Origin: Moringa oleifera
Taxonomy: Eukaryota; Streptophyta; Magnoliopsida; Brassicales; Moringaceae
Length of the DNA stretch: 64,000 nucleotides
NCBI GenBank assembly: GCA_021397835.1
Contig: JAJFZO010000396.1
Span: 1,674,001 to 1,738,000 of the forward strand
Reading direction: 5' to 3'
Positions within the stretch are counted from its first letter, which is position 1. Every line of letters starts with the position of its first letter. Position numbers and translations under genes: made by a program. This document shows positions 36,493 through 48,029 of the stretch, piece by piece. Under the pieces are notes generated by a model. It worked only from the letters and a program-made list of their open reading frames with translations, was not told the origin of the DNA and did no database searches.

Positions 36493-36913
36493 CGGTACAA
36501 CCTCAGTGAGATCACAAGGAGGCACTCATTCTACAGAGAAGCAATAGCAAGCTCAGAAAGGAAGACCCAAACGTGCTATAAAAAAGTCAGTGTAGATAGT
36601 TGACTATATTTGTTAATTGGTTAATAGTTATTAAGAAGTTAAGAAATAGGGTTTACGTATAACGAATTATAGTTGCATGGTTCTTTCTAGAACCATGCAC
36701 GTTATGAACAGTATAAATAGTTTGTTAAATGGGCAGAATGGTATGAAAATGAATCCAAAAGTTTCCTCTTTCATTATTATCCTATTTTCTTCTTCCTTCT
36801 TTCCTTCCTTCCTTCTTCCTTCCTGCTTCCTTCCTGTTTCCATTTGGAGCTGACACTCACTCAAAGAGTGTCGTTTCACGCTCTGGTAGTTGTTTAAACG
36901 TAAAGGCGTATCA
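36493..36913 (+). repeat. 5' LTR of chromodomain Ty3 element
   Basis: Contains the promoter TATAAATAG at 36712-36720, preceded by the perfect inverted repeat at 36674-36699. A CTTCCTT pyrimidine microsatellite at about 36790-36840 is expanded relative to the 3' LTR. Confidence 0.8.
36674..36699. repeat. Palindrome upstream of the LTR TATA box
   Basis: TGCATGGTTCT, a 4-base loop, then AGAACCATGCA: 11-bp perfect arms, 12 bp upstream of the TATA box. The 3' LTR copy (41652-41677) retains 10-bp arms. It could be a protein-binding dyad in the LTR promoter. Confidence 0.75.
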
Positions 36914-36915
36914 AC

Positions 36916-36928
36916 TGGTGCTTTCACC
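36916..36928 (+). other. Primer-binding site candidate of the chromodomain Ty3 element
   Basis: TGGTGCTTTCACC begins 2 bp after the 5' LTR and starts with TGG, as required to pair with a tRNA CCA end. It is not the common initiator-Met site and I did not identify the tRNA. Confidence 0.5.
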
Positions 36929-36941
36929 AATTTTTCTTTCC

Positions 36942-39900
36942 ATGGCAGAATCAGATATCTTAGTTGCGGTTAAAGCTCTCCAAACTCAATTGGATAGCCA
37001 AACATTATCAGTACATAAAACCTTGCAACAGTATATGGTCACCGTGGATTCACGTCTGGAAGATCTCCGTTCGCAGCTGCCGAGATCTATAGGTCCATCA
37101 TCGGGGGCTTCAAGCAGAGCGCCTCAACTCCAACAAGCAACTGATGGCCTTTCCGGTACCTCTGATTACTTTTTTGTTTTCCGTTCTATGAAAATGGAAG
37201 TTCCAAAGTTTGACGAAACCGAGCCTCATGGATGGATATTTCGAATCGAGGAATTCTTTGATTTCCACAGAATCGAAGACTCTCTTCGTCTACGGATTGT
37301 TGCCTTTCATTTGGAAGGGCGTGCTTCCGCCTGGTACCAATGGGTGAAGGCAAATCATCTACTTACTACTTGGAAAGAGTTTTTGTAGAATCTTAAGCTC
37401 AGATTCGGGGCCTCCATGTATGAAGATCATCAAGGTAATCTTTCTAAGCTTTCTCAATGTTCCTCAGTGGCAGAGTTTTAGTCAGAATTTGAGGATTTAA
37501 TGAATAAGGTTACGGGTATTTCTGAACAATTAGTGATTTCCTTCTTCATAACTGGATTGAAACCTCCTATTCATCGTGAGTTGTTACCGTCGAGACCTTC
37601 GTCATTGATGAAAACTTTTGCCTTAGCTTGTGCCTATGAAGCTCGTATGGTAGAATCCTTACAAGACAATCTTCCATGGTCATCCAAATGCAAATCCTCC
37701 CTCCATCCGTCACTTAAATCTACTACTGCACCGTCCTCCCATTCCATGCCTCATATCCCATCTCCTTTATCTACCAAATCGTCTTCACCAGTTAAACCAT
37801 CCTTCATGCCACCATTATTACCCTCCCCTACTCTATCTGTCCATCGACTCTCACCAATTGAACTCCGTGAAAAAAGAGACAAAGGTTTGTGTTATAACTG
37901 TGACAAACAATGGAGTGCGTCACATCATCGTCGTAGCAAGTTTTTCTTGTTACTGGGCACAGATGATAAGGTTGGTGACACGAAGAAACTTCCACAGCCT
38001 GAAAATGAGGCACATGATAAGGCCTTAGTGAGGGGTGATATTTCCAATCTTAATGCCTTATCTAGACAAGCTAATCCACGCTCGCTCCGTCTGCTTGGTC
38101 AAGTTGGCTCCCACAATTTTTAGGTGTTGATTGACAGTGGCAGCACACACAATTTTATCAAGCCTCTACTAGCTGAGCAGCTGGGTTTGCTGGTGCAATC
38201 TACTAATCCTTTTCGGATTTATATTGGTAATGGTGATTTTCTTAATTGCAAATTCTTTTATCTTCAAGTGACATTAACTCTACAGGATCATGAGTTTCTG
38301 GTTGATTTATATGTTTTACCTATAGAAGGTCTGAATGTAGTTTTGGGTATTTAGTGGCTACAATTGCTGGGTAAGGTGTCTCATGATTATGCTGCTTTGA
38401 CTATGGAATTTGCTAAGAATGGTTCCACTACCTTCCTTAAAAGAGATCACACTCTATCTCCTCGACAGATCTCTTTCACTCAATTGCAAGCTCTTATCAC
38501 TGGTAAGGATGTTCACAGCTTCTTTGAGTTGTACAACCTTCCCGAAACCAATAGTCCTTCTCCTCCTTTAAAAACTAATACCCTAAATTTTCCACCTAAA
38601 TTGCTCCAGGCTATTACTTCCTTATTACGTAAGCATGCCTCTTTATTTTTTCCACCACAAAGCCTCCCTCACCATCGTGTCTTTGATCATAAGATACATT
38701 TATTACCCAACTCCACCCCTGTTAACGTACAACCTTACCGTTACCTTCATTACCAAAAAACTGAAATGGAAAAATTGGTTAGGGAAATGTATAATCAAGG
38801 TATTATCATACCAAGTCAAAGCTCATTTTCTTCTCTAGTTCTTCTTGTTAAGAAGAAAGATGGCTCGTATCAGTTTTGTGTTGATTATCGGGAGTTAAAT
38901 GCAGTCACCATAAAAGATAAATTTCCCATTCCTACCATTGATGAATTATTGGATGAGCTTGGGGGTGCTACAATTTTCACTAAATTAGATCTTTGAGCTG
39001 GTTATCATCAAATTTGAGTACATGATCAAGATATTTATAAAATGGCATTTCACACACATGACGGTCATTTTGAATTTCTCGTGATGCCATTTGGTCTTTC
39101 AAATGCTCCCTCTACATTTCAGGCCACTATGAACCATTTGTTTGCCCCATACTTACGTAAGTTTGTGATCGTTTTCTTTGATGATATATTGGTTTATAGT
39201 TCTACTAAAATCGATCATTTCTCTCACCTTGCTCAAGGATTGGAATGCTTACAGTCTAACAAGTTCTTTGTTAAGTTCTCTAAGTGCCTCTTTTGTCAAA
39301 TAAATATTGAATATTTGGAGCATATTGTCACTTCACAAGGAGTGAAGGCTGACCCGCATAAGCTGGATGCGATGGTGAATTGGCCCGTGCCAACATCCCA
39401 AAGGCAGTTACGTGGTTTTTTAGGGCTTACTGGCTACTACCGTCGGTTCAATCAAGGCTATGCTTCTATTGCAGCCCCTCTTACTGATTTATTGTGCAAG
39501 GATGGATTTATCTGGTCACCTTTAGCTTCGTCTGCTTTTGACGCTTTTAAACAACCAATGTTGGCTGCCCCGGTTCTTCGTTTGCCCAATTTTAACTTAG
39601 ATTTCGTTATTGAAATCGATGCTTTTAATGTCGACATTGGGGCTGTGCTCATGTAGGATGGTCACCCTATTTCATATTTCAGTCGTAAATTGGGTCCCAA
39701 ACTCCAAGCAGCTTTTACCTACATCAAAGAACTAAATGCTATCACTGAAGCTGTTTGCAAGTGGCGACAGTATCTACTGGGTTGATTCTTTATCATTCGT
39801 ATAGATCACAAAAGTATCAAAGAATTATTACAGCAGGTTATACAAACCCCAAATCAACATGTTTATGTCCGTAAATTGTTGGGTTATCACTTTCGTATTG

Positions 39901-41594
39901 AGTATAAACTTGGTAAGGCTAATGGTGCTGTTGATGCTTTATCCCGTGTGTATGAAGGCTCTGATGTATCGCAGCGTGTCACTACCACCTTTCTTTTGGC
40001 TAGTAGACTTGTCTCAGATTTTTTGGTTACACTTCGAGAAGAAAACAATCAATTGGCTGACTTGGTTGCCTTCCATAAGCAGTTGCTGACAGGGCAACTT
40101 TCCTCGGCCTATTCTTGTACTGCTGATCTCTTACTCTTTAAGAAACATTATTATCTTAGTCCTCATTCCGCTTTGAAAAGGCCTCTCATGCAGGAATTTC
40201 ATGCTACACCTTGGGCTGGTCACTCTGGAGTTAAACGTATCTTGATCCGACTTTTTGCCATTTTCTTTTGGCCTCATATGTGACGAGACGTGGAGCAATT
40301 CGTTGCTGCATGTTTGGTTTTTCAACAGACCAATTATTCCACTCAAGCTCCTGTAGGTTTACTCCAGCCACTATCAATTCCATCAATTGTCTAGGATGCA
40401 GTCACAATGGATTTTATCACAGGTTTACCTTTGTCCTAAGGATTCACTGTGATTTTAGTGGTCGTCAATCGCCTCACCAAATCAGCACACTGTGGAGCCT
40501 TACCCACTAATTTTACAGTAACTAAAGTTACCGAACTATTTACAGACATGATTGTTAAACTCCACGGTTTTCCAAGTTTTATCGTCTCTGATCGGGATCC
40601 CATATTTCTTAGTAACTTCTGGAGAAAATTATTTGAATTGAGTGGCACCACATTGAAACATAGCACGGCATATCACCCTCAAACAGATGGCCAGTCAAAG
40701 GTGGTCAACTGAGCTCTTGAACAGTATCTTCGAGCATTTAGTCATGATCGTCCTACCGCATGGTATTCTTATTTGAGTTAGGCAGAATTTTGTTACAATT
40801 CCACTTATCACAGCAGCATAAAAATGACACCATTCAAGGCACTCTACGGCCGTTTACCGCCAACTATTCCACCATATTCCAAGAACTCTACTTCCATTCA
40901 AGCACTCGATGAACTTTTCCAGGATCGTGATACTCTGTTACGCTTGTTAAAAGGTAATCTTCAACAAGCTCAACATCGAATGGAACAAAAAGCCAATCAC
41001 CATCGATGGGAATTAGAATTTGCTATTGGTGATAAAGTGTTGGTTCACTTACAGTTATATCGGCAATTATCAGTGACTTATCGTTCTTCCCAGAAACTTG
41101 CCAGGCGACATCATGGTCCTTTCTCTATTTTGGAATGCATCGGACCGGTTGCGTATTGATTGTATTTACCTCCTCAATCCAAGATACATCCAGTGTTTCA
41201 CATCTCCTTGTTGAAGCCATTTCATGGTGTGGACAATGTTGAGACTTACCCGCTTCCACATGACTCAAAACATCATAAACCCTTATCTTTTTCTACTACT
41301 ATTTGTGTTTCTCAGCAAGTGTTAAAACAGGGCAACATGGAACAACAAGTTTTAGATCAATGGAATGACAGCTCCCCGGAGAATGCAACTTGGGAGCCAC
41401 TTGACGACTTTTCCCACAACTACCCTGACTTTCACCTTGAGGACAAGGTGATTTCTCAAGCCAGTGGGAATGGTACAACCTCAGTAAGATCAGAAAGAAG
41501 CACTCATTCTGCAGAGAAGCAAGAGCAAGCTCAGAAAGGAAGACCCAAACATACTGTGAAAAAGCCAGCGTGGACAGTTGACTATATTTATTAA
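36942..41594 (+). pseudogene. Ty3 gag-pol with chromodomain, 14 in-frame stops, no frameshift
   Basis: A single frame from ATG 36942 to the stop at 41592. Order: gag (36942-38000, coiled-coil start, then AWYQWVK) and a zinc knuckle at about 37888-37940 that keeps CYNC but has lost its last Cys. Then protease (DSGSTHNF at 38130), reverse transcriptase (38700-39200, active site FFDDILVYS near 39175) and RNase H (39550-39960). Integrase (40190-40720) follows, with an HxxxxAGHSG start, then chromodomain (about 41290-41450, NATWEPLDDF). Stops lie at 37386, 37479, 38121, 38352, 38994, 39015, 39654, 39783, 40281, 40392, 40437, 40710, 40779 and 41157. The integrase catalytic Glu is Lys (GQSKVVN) and one zinc Cys is Phe (CLVF). 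The last 41 codons lie inside the 3' LTR. Chromodomains of this type direct integration to marked chromatin. Confidence 0.85.
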
Positions 41595-41879
41595 TTGGTT
41601 AATAGTTGTTAAGAAGTTAAGAAATAGGGTTTACATATAACGAATTACGGTTGCATGGTTCCTTCCAGAACCATGCACGTTATGAACAGTATAAATAGTT
41701 TGTTAAATGGGCAGAATGGTATGAAAATGAATCCAGAAGTTTCCTCTCTCATTATTCTCCTATTTTCTTCTTCCTTCCTTCTTCCTTCTTCCTTCTTCCA
41801 TCTTCCATTTGGAGTTGACACTCGCTCCAAGAGTGCTGTTTCACGCTCTGGTAGTTTTCTTAAACGTAAGAGCGTATCA
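41471..41879 (+). repeat. 3' LTR of chromodomain Ty3 element
   Basis: Aligns with 36493-36913 throughout. TATAAATAG is at 41690-41698. Most differences from the 5' LTR appear to be transitions, plus length change in the CTT-rich stretch. Confidence 0.8.
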
Positions 41880-41886
41880 CTGGTTA

Positions 41887-44800
41887 TTGACTCTTCTGTG
41901 TTACAAAATTAGAACAATACTCTTGCTCCCTCAAAAAACAGAGTTACAAATGAAATGAAAGAAAAAACTGAAATGTTGACATTGTTTTAGTTACTATATA
42001 AAGAAACCTAAATTTTGTTTGCAAGCTTTGCAATTTTCTTTCTTTGTGCATTCATGAAGACTTATACATGGAATTGCCAAATATCCTGTTGTTATCAGAT
42101 GGAGAGAATTCTTAGGTGCATTAGAAATAGTTCTTAGTGAGTTCCTGAATAGCGGTTCATGTGAATTATGTTATGCCATTGATAGGTTAATTGAATCAAG
42201 TAGTGGTCAATTGAATAAAGGTTTGGTTTGATTCATCTGTGTCTGCCTTGTGAAGTCCCCAAGCTTGGAGAAAAATAGAAGAAAAAGTGGTAAATATGAG
42301 CAGCAAATGATCAGGTCGTTTCAAACAAGTCCATCAAATTCTGAGCCCGTGTTTGAGCAGTTGACTGTTTGAATATGCTATTACAATGTGCTTGCGCTGT
42401 GTATGTGTTTAGAAACTGTCAGAAATTTGAGATTTAGTAAAAGGATAGCAATTAGAGAAAAGCAAAGGCTCTGTGATTTGAGGTTTGTCAAGGGTCTTAA
42501 CTTTGGTCGCGTGAGTTTGTGTCCTATGCTCCTATTGGGATCAGCCGGTGACTGCCTAGAAAATTTGCAAGTTTGGCTTTCTCTAAAAATGCTAAATAAA
42601 TAAGTAAATATAAAATTTTTAATTTTTTATTATAAATAAAATAGTTTTTAAAAAATAAATTTTTAACTTAAAAATAAGATAAAAATTTTATAAAATTTTG
42701 ATATTTATTTTGTATTATCAAACAAATTTTTGATATGACAAAGTGAAGTTTAATCTATCGATTTGGATCAAATTAAATTTTAATAAAAAACTAAAAAATT
42801 AAAATATTTAAATTATAAATCTTGTATAATAAATTTTGATTTAAAAATTTTCATAGATATAAAAAAATATTTAAATTATTGTAACAAAAAAATTCAAAAT
42901 TTCTTAAGAATTGAAAATATTATTTGACAAATTTATACTGTTAAAATTTTTAAAAATTTTATAAAAATAACTCCAATCAAGAGTTGTTCAAATTTTAAAA
43001 ATCAACTCAAAATGTGATGTAAAATTTATTTGACTCTTTTTTTTTTTAAATTTCATCAATGAAAATATATTTAATTTTTTAGAACCATTTAATTTGAAGT
43101 ATAATTTAAACTAAATTGATAAATTAAAGTTTGATTTATCACTTTTTGAGTATTAAAATTTATTTGATAAGATGAAACAAACATCACATTTTACATTATA
43201 CTTTTAAAAAGTTAACTTGATTTTTCTCAAATTAACAAGACAAATAAACTAAGTAAATTAGCTTTATTTGTGTATGTTAGTGACAGGCCAATTCCTTTAA
43301 AAACAATGAAGCTCATGGTCACGTATGTCAAAAATATATGTTGATGTTGAGTCCTTGCAAAGACTCATTGATAATGAAGGAGAGATAAAACCATTTGATC
43401 ATATTTTTCCCTTTGAAATTAGGATGGGCAATGATGGAACAAGATTAAAAAAGTCATATTCAATTATTTAATTTTTTATATAAAACAAAGATAATAAATT
43501 TTCACTTAATTAGATATGTGTGATGATAATAAATATTTCTTAATTATTTAATTGAATTGTTGAAACAAAGAGAAACTTTTTGTTTGGTTATGTAATAAAA
43601 GATATATGTATTAAATCAAGGGTATAATTTGAAAATAAAAATTATTCTCGTTTTTTATTTTGTTTGATAAAAATTAAATATAAAAAACTTAAAAATTAAT
43701 TTTTTTAAAAAAATTAATCTTCAATATTTTGATAGAGTTAATTGTATTTTGTGAAGATTTAATTTGGTGCAATTCAAACTCTTCATTAATTTTTTAAAAT
43801 GACATTGATCTATCTCAAGAGTAAAATGGGATTTATATAATATTAATTGAGTGAAAAAATAAACAATTAATGTTTTGTCTTTGCCATTTTTTGCCTTACA
43901 CTATTCTTGGTTTGACTCTTATTCTTATTGACTCTTTATTTTTCTATTAGTCTGTGAGCAAATTTAAAGGCTTTTGCAATAAATCTCTTGATTAGGTATA
44001 TGATCCAGTTTTATTATTGAGATTAAAATTATTGATGTTTATATTTCAGAAAATCCATATAGAAAAATGTTAAGATGGAGTCATCCCAGGTTTGGGTATA
44101 CATATGGGTAAAGATTCGTTGGGGTGGTTTCTTCATCTTTACTTGATATTTTTGTTTTTACTTTATTCTGCTTAAATGGTCAACTTTTGTGGATTCTACA
44201 TGGAATGAGTTTTTGCTACCTGTGTCAGTTGGTTAGTTAGTGTAAATTTGAAATAAAATATTCAAATTAAGGTATTGAATTTCATAAACATTTTGTTTGG
44301 ATTAGTTCATTGTATTGTCGGACTATAATTTGTTTATTGTGTTGTTGCGTTTGCTTTTCATAAGACTATGCCTTTTTTAAAAGTATTATTTGATACATTT
44401 TCAAAGAATCAATGTTGTGAACAAGAAAAAAAAAGGGCTTTATCAATGCATGTAGGGTTGACATTATATTGCAACTTGTATGCATTGCTTTGCATGGTTT
44501 TCTTTGCATCTTGTATACACTTTTAGGTAAACAGTGTTGTGGACATAAAAAATGGCATTGTATATGATTTTGACCTTATAAAAAATTTAAGATTTTGTGA
44601 GATATATTATTTGCTAACTTATTAAATAAATTTTATAATCACTTGTTTGGATGTATACTAAGATTAACTTGCGTGATTTTTACAAATAACCATAGAGAAA
44701 AGCATAAGGGAGTAGAGGTAATATGGGGTTTAGGGGGCAAAATATAACACATTTACATGTAAAGTATTTATTAATCTATTGTTGATGTGCTAAAACAAGT

Positions 44801-47300
44801 TTTAATGCATGCAGAGCTGACATTATATTATGTTTGTTGATGTATAGTCCAAACTCATTAATTGGTATCAAAGGCATACATGGCACAGATAACTATAAAG
44901 TATCTTACTATATAATTATTTTGTTGCATTTAAGTTATGTCAAGCTAACAATATTTATTTATCATTGTATGTAGAGCATTTGGACATCCAACCAAAGGTC
45001 ATCATTAGCTTGAAACATCAAATAGATTTGGCACGATCAAATGACACATCAACCCATTTACCAGTGCTACTATGGATGTAGTAGCCACATCCATTGCACC
45101 TAATCAAGAAAGGTTAGTCACTGCCTTTATTTTCTCTTCACTTTTAGCTAGTGTATATGCTCCTTTATCATATATAGTAGATGACACAGCCACTATGCAT
45201 ATAACTGTCATAATGATGGTCCTAATAAATGTCACTACTATTGTTAATTTTGCACTTACGTTTGCCCCTGCAATTACATTTGCTAATACTTGTCTTCTTC
45301 CAAGGATCAAACAATTACTATTAAGATCAATGAGACCTCGTATGAGTTCAAATAAATCACCTTTTAGGCCTAACAATCTACCAATGAGATTTGATCAAAT
45401 TTGTAGACTTTTTAGTCATCTTCACTCACAAATAAGGCCTATGAGTGTGTCCATTCAAAGTAGTATGGTAAATACATAGACAACAACCATAATAATTACA
45501 TTGGTAACATCAGTAACAATTGCATGAGTTACTAGTACCATACCTGCACGCATAAAAAGTGTTTCCAATCCTATTAATCTAATGATACTAAGAATGATGA
45601 TGAAATTAATTGGAAAAAGATTATGGCTAAGACCATCCAGTGAGAAACATTGAAGTTATTATAATTAATTGAGAACATATTGTGTTATATAGTTAAATAA
45701 TTTAAGGTTATGTAGTAGAATAATTTAAGGTTATGTAGTTAAATGATTTGAAGTTATATAATGTTTGAGTTATGTACTTAAATGATTTTAGGTCATGTAG
45801 TGTTTAAGTTGTGCATTTGAATGATTTCGGGTTATATAGTGTTGAGTTGTGTACTTGACTGATTTTAGGTTATGTAGTACTTGTTGAATTCATGAATTAT
45901 TTGGTATAAGACATAATGATAGATTTGATGATGTATTTCTTTAATTAAATCTTAAGAAAGAATAATTGATGTCAATTATGCTTAGCATTCTAGGTTTGTT
46001 TGGGAAATGTTGATGGATATCATATTGTACATGTTAATTGTTAAAACAAAATAGGGTAATATGTGTAATACAAAGAAATCATGTCTAACAATCATTGGAA
46101 ACTTAGTTTAGTACAACTAATACATATATTGTTAACATCCTCATAAAAAATAAAAATGAGACATATCAAAACTTTAACAAGAAATATCTTTCATACAGCA
46201 CTAATCAAACAACTATCACTTTTCTTACTTCAAAAGATGTTAGCCAGTTTCTTTGTACGCTTCCATTGTTAGTGCTTCAAAGTACCAAAACAATAAAATA
46301 AGTATAAAAATAACCAATATTTCTATGAAGAATTGTTGGTAAAACGACATCTAAATTTACAGTTTAGTCATTTGGCCAAATAATGTAAGCAATATTTACA
46401 TTCCTCAATTACACATTAGAGCATCATACTATATGAATAATTGCAATAGCATGTTTCTACAAGCAAAAAAAAAAAAAGTGAAAAGAATTAAAATTTGAAC
46501 AATTACACTCACTATTTTTTGTGATACATTTCAACATATATAAGTGATCTATTAACATATGTAGACAATCCAACCTACTCATAACAAAATCAATCAATTA
46601 TTTATGATATATCAATAATTATTCACCCTAAATTAAGTCTAAATAATCTAAAATATTGTAAACTTTACACTGACAATGCATGATATAATGCAAAAAAATT
46701 CACCCATGGCCTATTTCATGCAAAACTCATTATTCCCCAAAAGAATCATTTTTCTCACCTATAATACATGCACATTTGAGAAAACAAATAATAAATCATA
46801 AATCGAAACACCAACTTCAAGCTTACAGCAACTCCTTCTTAGGTTCCATCGAGTTCATGAAGTTCATAACTTCAAATGAATATCGCATTAACACAATCTT
46901 ATGTCATCCGTCGATCCCTCACTATCTATCATTTTATTTCTATTGAATCTTTACCAAATCTGAAGAAATCTCTTCTCAATCGACTTAATCCACTCGCAAT
47001 CAACTACTTTTCAATCTCAAATCCTTATATGTCACCCTCAATTGCTTAAATATGATATTCTTTCTCTCTTTCTTAAAGCCATGGACATAATGAACATAAT
47101 GAGCAATTAGGGATGGAAGGAAAAAAAAAATGATCTAATGATAATACCTTTGGCTTCACATCAATTTTTAGTAAAGCTTGTACCTCAAGTTTGAATTGCA
47201 CCAAATTAATTTCAAAAGTACAAATTGTCCAATCAAAACATTAGAATTTCATTTAAAAATATATAATTAATTTAAATTTTTTAATATTTATCTTTTAATA
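41887..47300. other. Intergenic, no supported gene
   Basis: Long AT-rich DNA. The longest frame (45072-45479, 135 residues) has an odd Thr/Ile/Ala-rich composition, no motif and no neighbouring exon, so I do not call it. The one clear repeat is listed separately. Confidence 0.5.
45673..45890 (+). repeat. Degenerate tandem repeat, GGTTATGTAGT..AAATGATTT
   Basis: About six imperfect units of the phrase GTTATGTAGTTAAATGATTTnAG, first at spacing of about 25 bp and then about 45 bp where an extra GTGTTTGAGTTATGTACTT-like half is included. Confidence 0.6.
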
Positions 47301-47305
47301 AAAAT

Positions 47306-47500
47306 TATTGAAGCTTTGTTGAATACTAAAGATGGCAAAACGATAGAAGAGAAAACTTATATGACAAATAAAAACAAAGTGAAAATGAAGGCTTACATAT
47401 CACTGTATTAAATCAACCTATTTATATACAATTGAAACCAATGATACAATGATATGTAAGCCTAATTCTAACTAACAAATTAACTAATAATATGCTAATA
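47306..47500 (-). repeat. 3' LTR of copia element
   Basis: About 195 bp. On - it runs TATTAGC...CTTCAATA, so its ends are TA..TA rather than TG..CA. It shares long blocks with the 5' LTR, such as TTGAATACTA and GAAACCAATGATACAATGA. Confidence 0.75.
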
Positions 47501-48029
47501 GTCCATCTCAAGATGAATGGTGAATATCTTTCACTACCATCTTGATAGAAATCAAAAAAGAAGATTAGAATGTAAGGTTTAGTAAAGGTATCTACAAGCT
47601 AATAAAAGGAACAAATAGATATAATTTTAATCTTACTTATAAGAATAAAATCTCAGATAATTTGCCAATCAATTTTCATATATTTGGTTCATTCTTGAAA
47701 GACAAGACTAGAAGCTATCTGTATCACAACTTGATTATTATAAAATAATAATGCCAAGAGAGAGAGAAAGAGAGAGACTTAAAGATTTTTAAGCAGTTTG
47801 TAAAGCTAAATAATTTCACTGATGTCGATAATAAAAGTGAGGTTCAAAAGATGCTCAATCAATCTATGATAGACAGATGGATTAAAGAGAGGAATACCAT
47901 TAGAAGCACGAAGGTGCAATTTGGGATCCATAGGTGAAGTAGCAGGTTTATAACCTAAATATCCAACGTCATCCAAGTTTTAAAAAATAAAATGATGTTG
48001 GGAAAGAACAATTACATAGAAAGATCACG

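Larger units (their letters stand above)
36493..41879 (+). mobile_element. Full-length chromodomain Ty3 retrotransposon, defective
   Basis: The 5' LTR is 36493-36913 and the 3' LTR is 41471-41879, with TGGTAC...GTATCA terminal inverted ends (the first base of the 5' copy is C). A primer-binding site follows the 5' LTR, and a short purine tract AGTGGGAA (41463-41470) precedes the 3' LTR. Between them is one gag-pol frame with gag, protease, reverse transcriptase, RNase H, integrase and chromodomain. The 6-mer TGGTTA flanks both sides (36487-36492 and 41881-41886), consistent with a target duplication if one base was inserted next to the 3' LTR. The LTRs are roughly 90% identical by eye, so it is not recent. 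Confidence 0.85.

Noticed and set aside
45072..45479. 135-residue + strand open frame
   Set aside because: Composition follows the DNA (many ACT/ATA/GTA codons). There is no motif, no exon context and a similar-length frame on the opposite strand.
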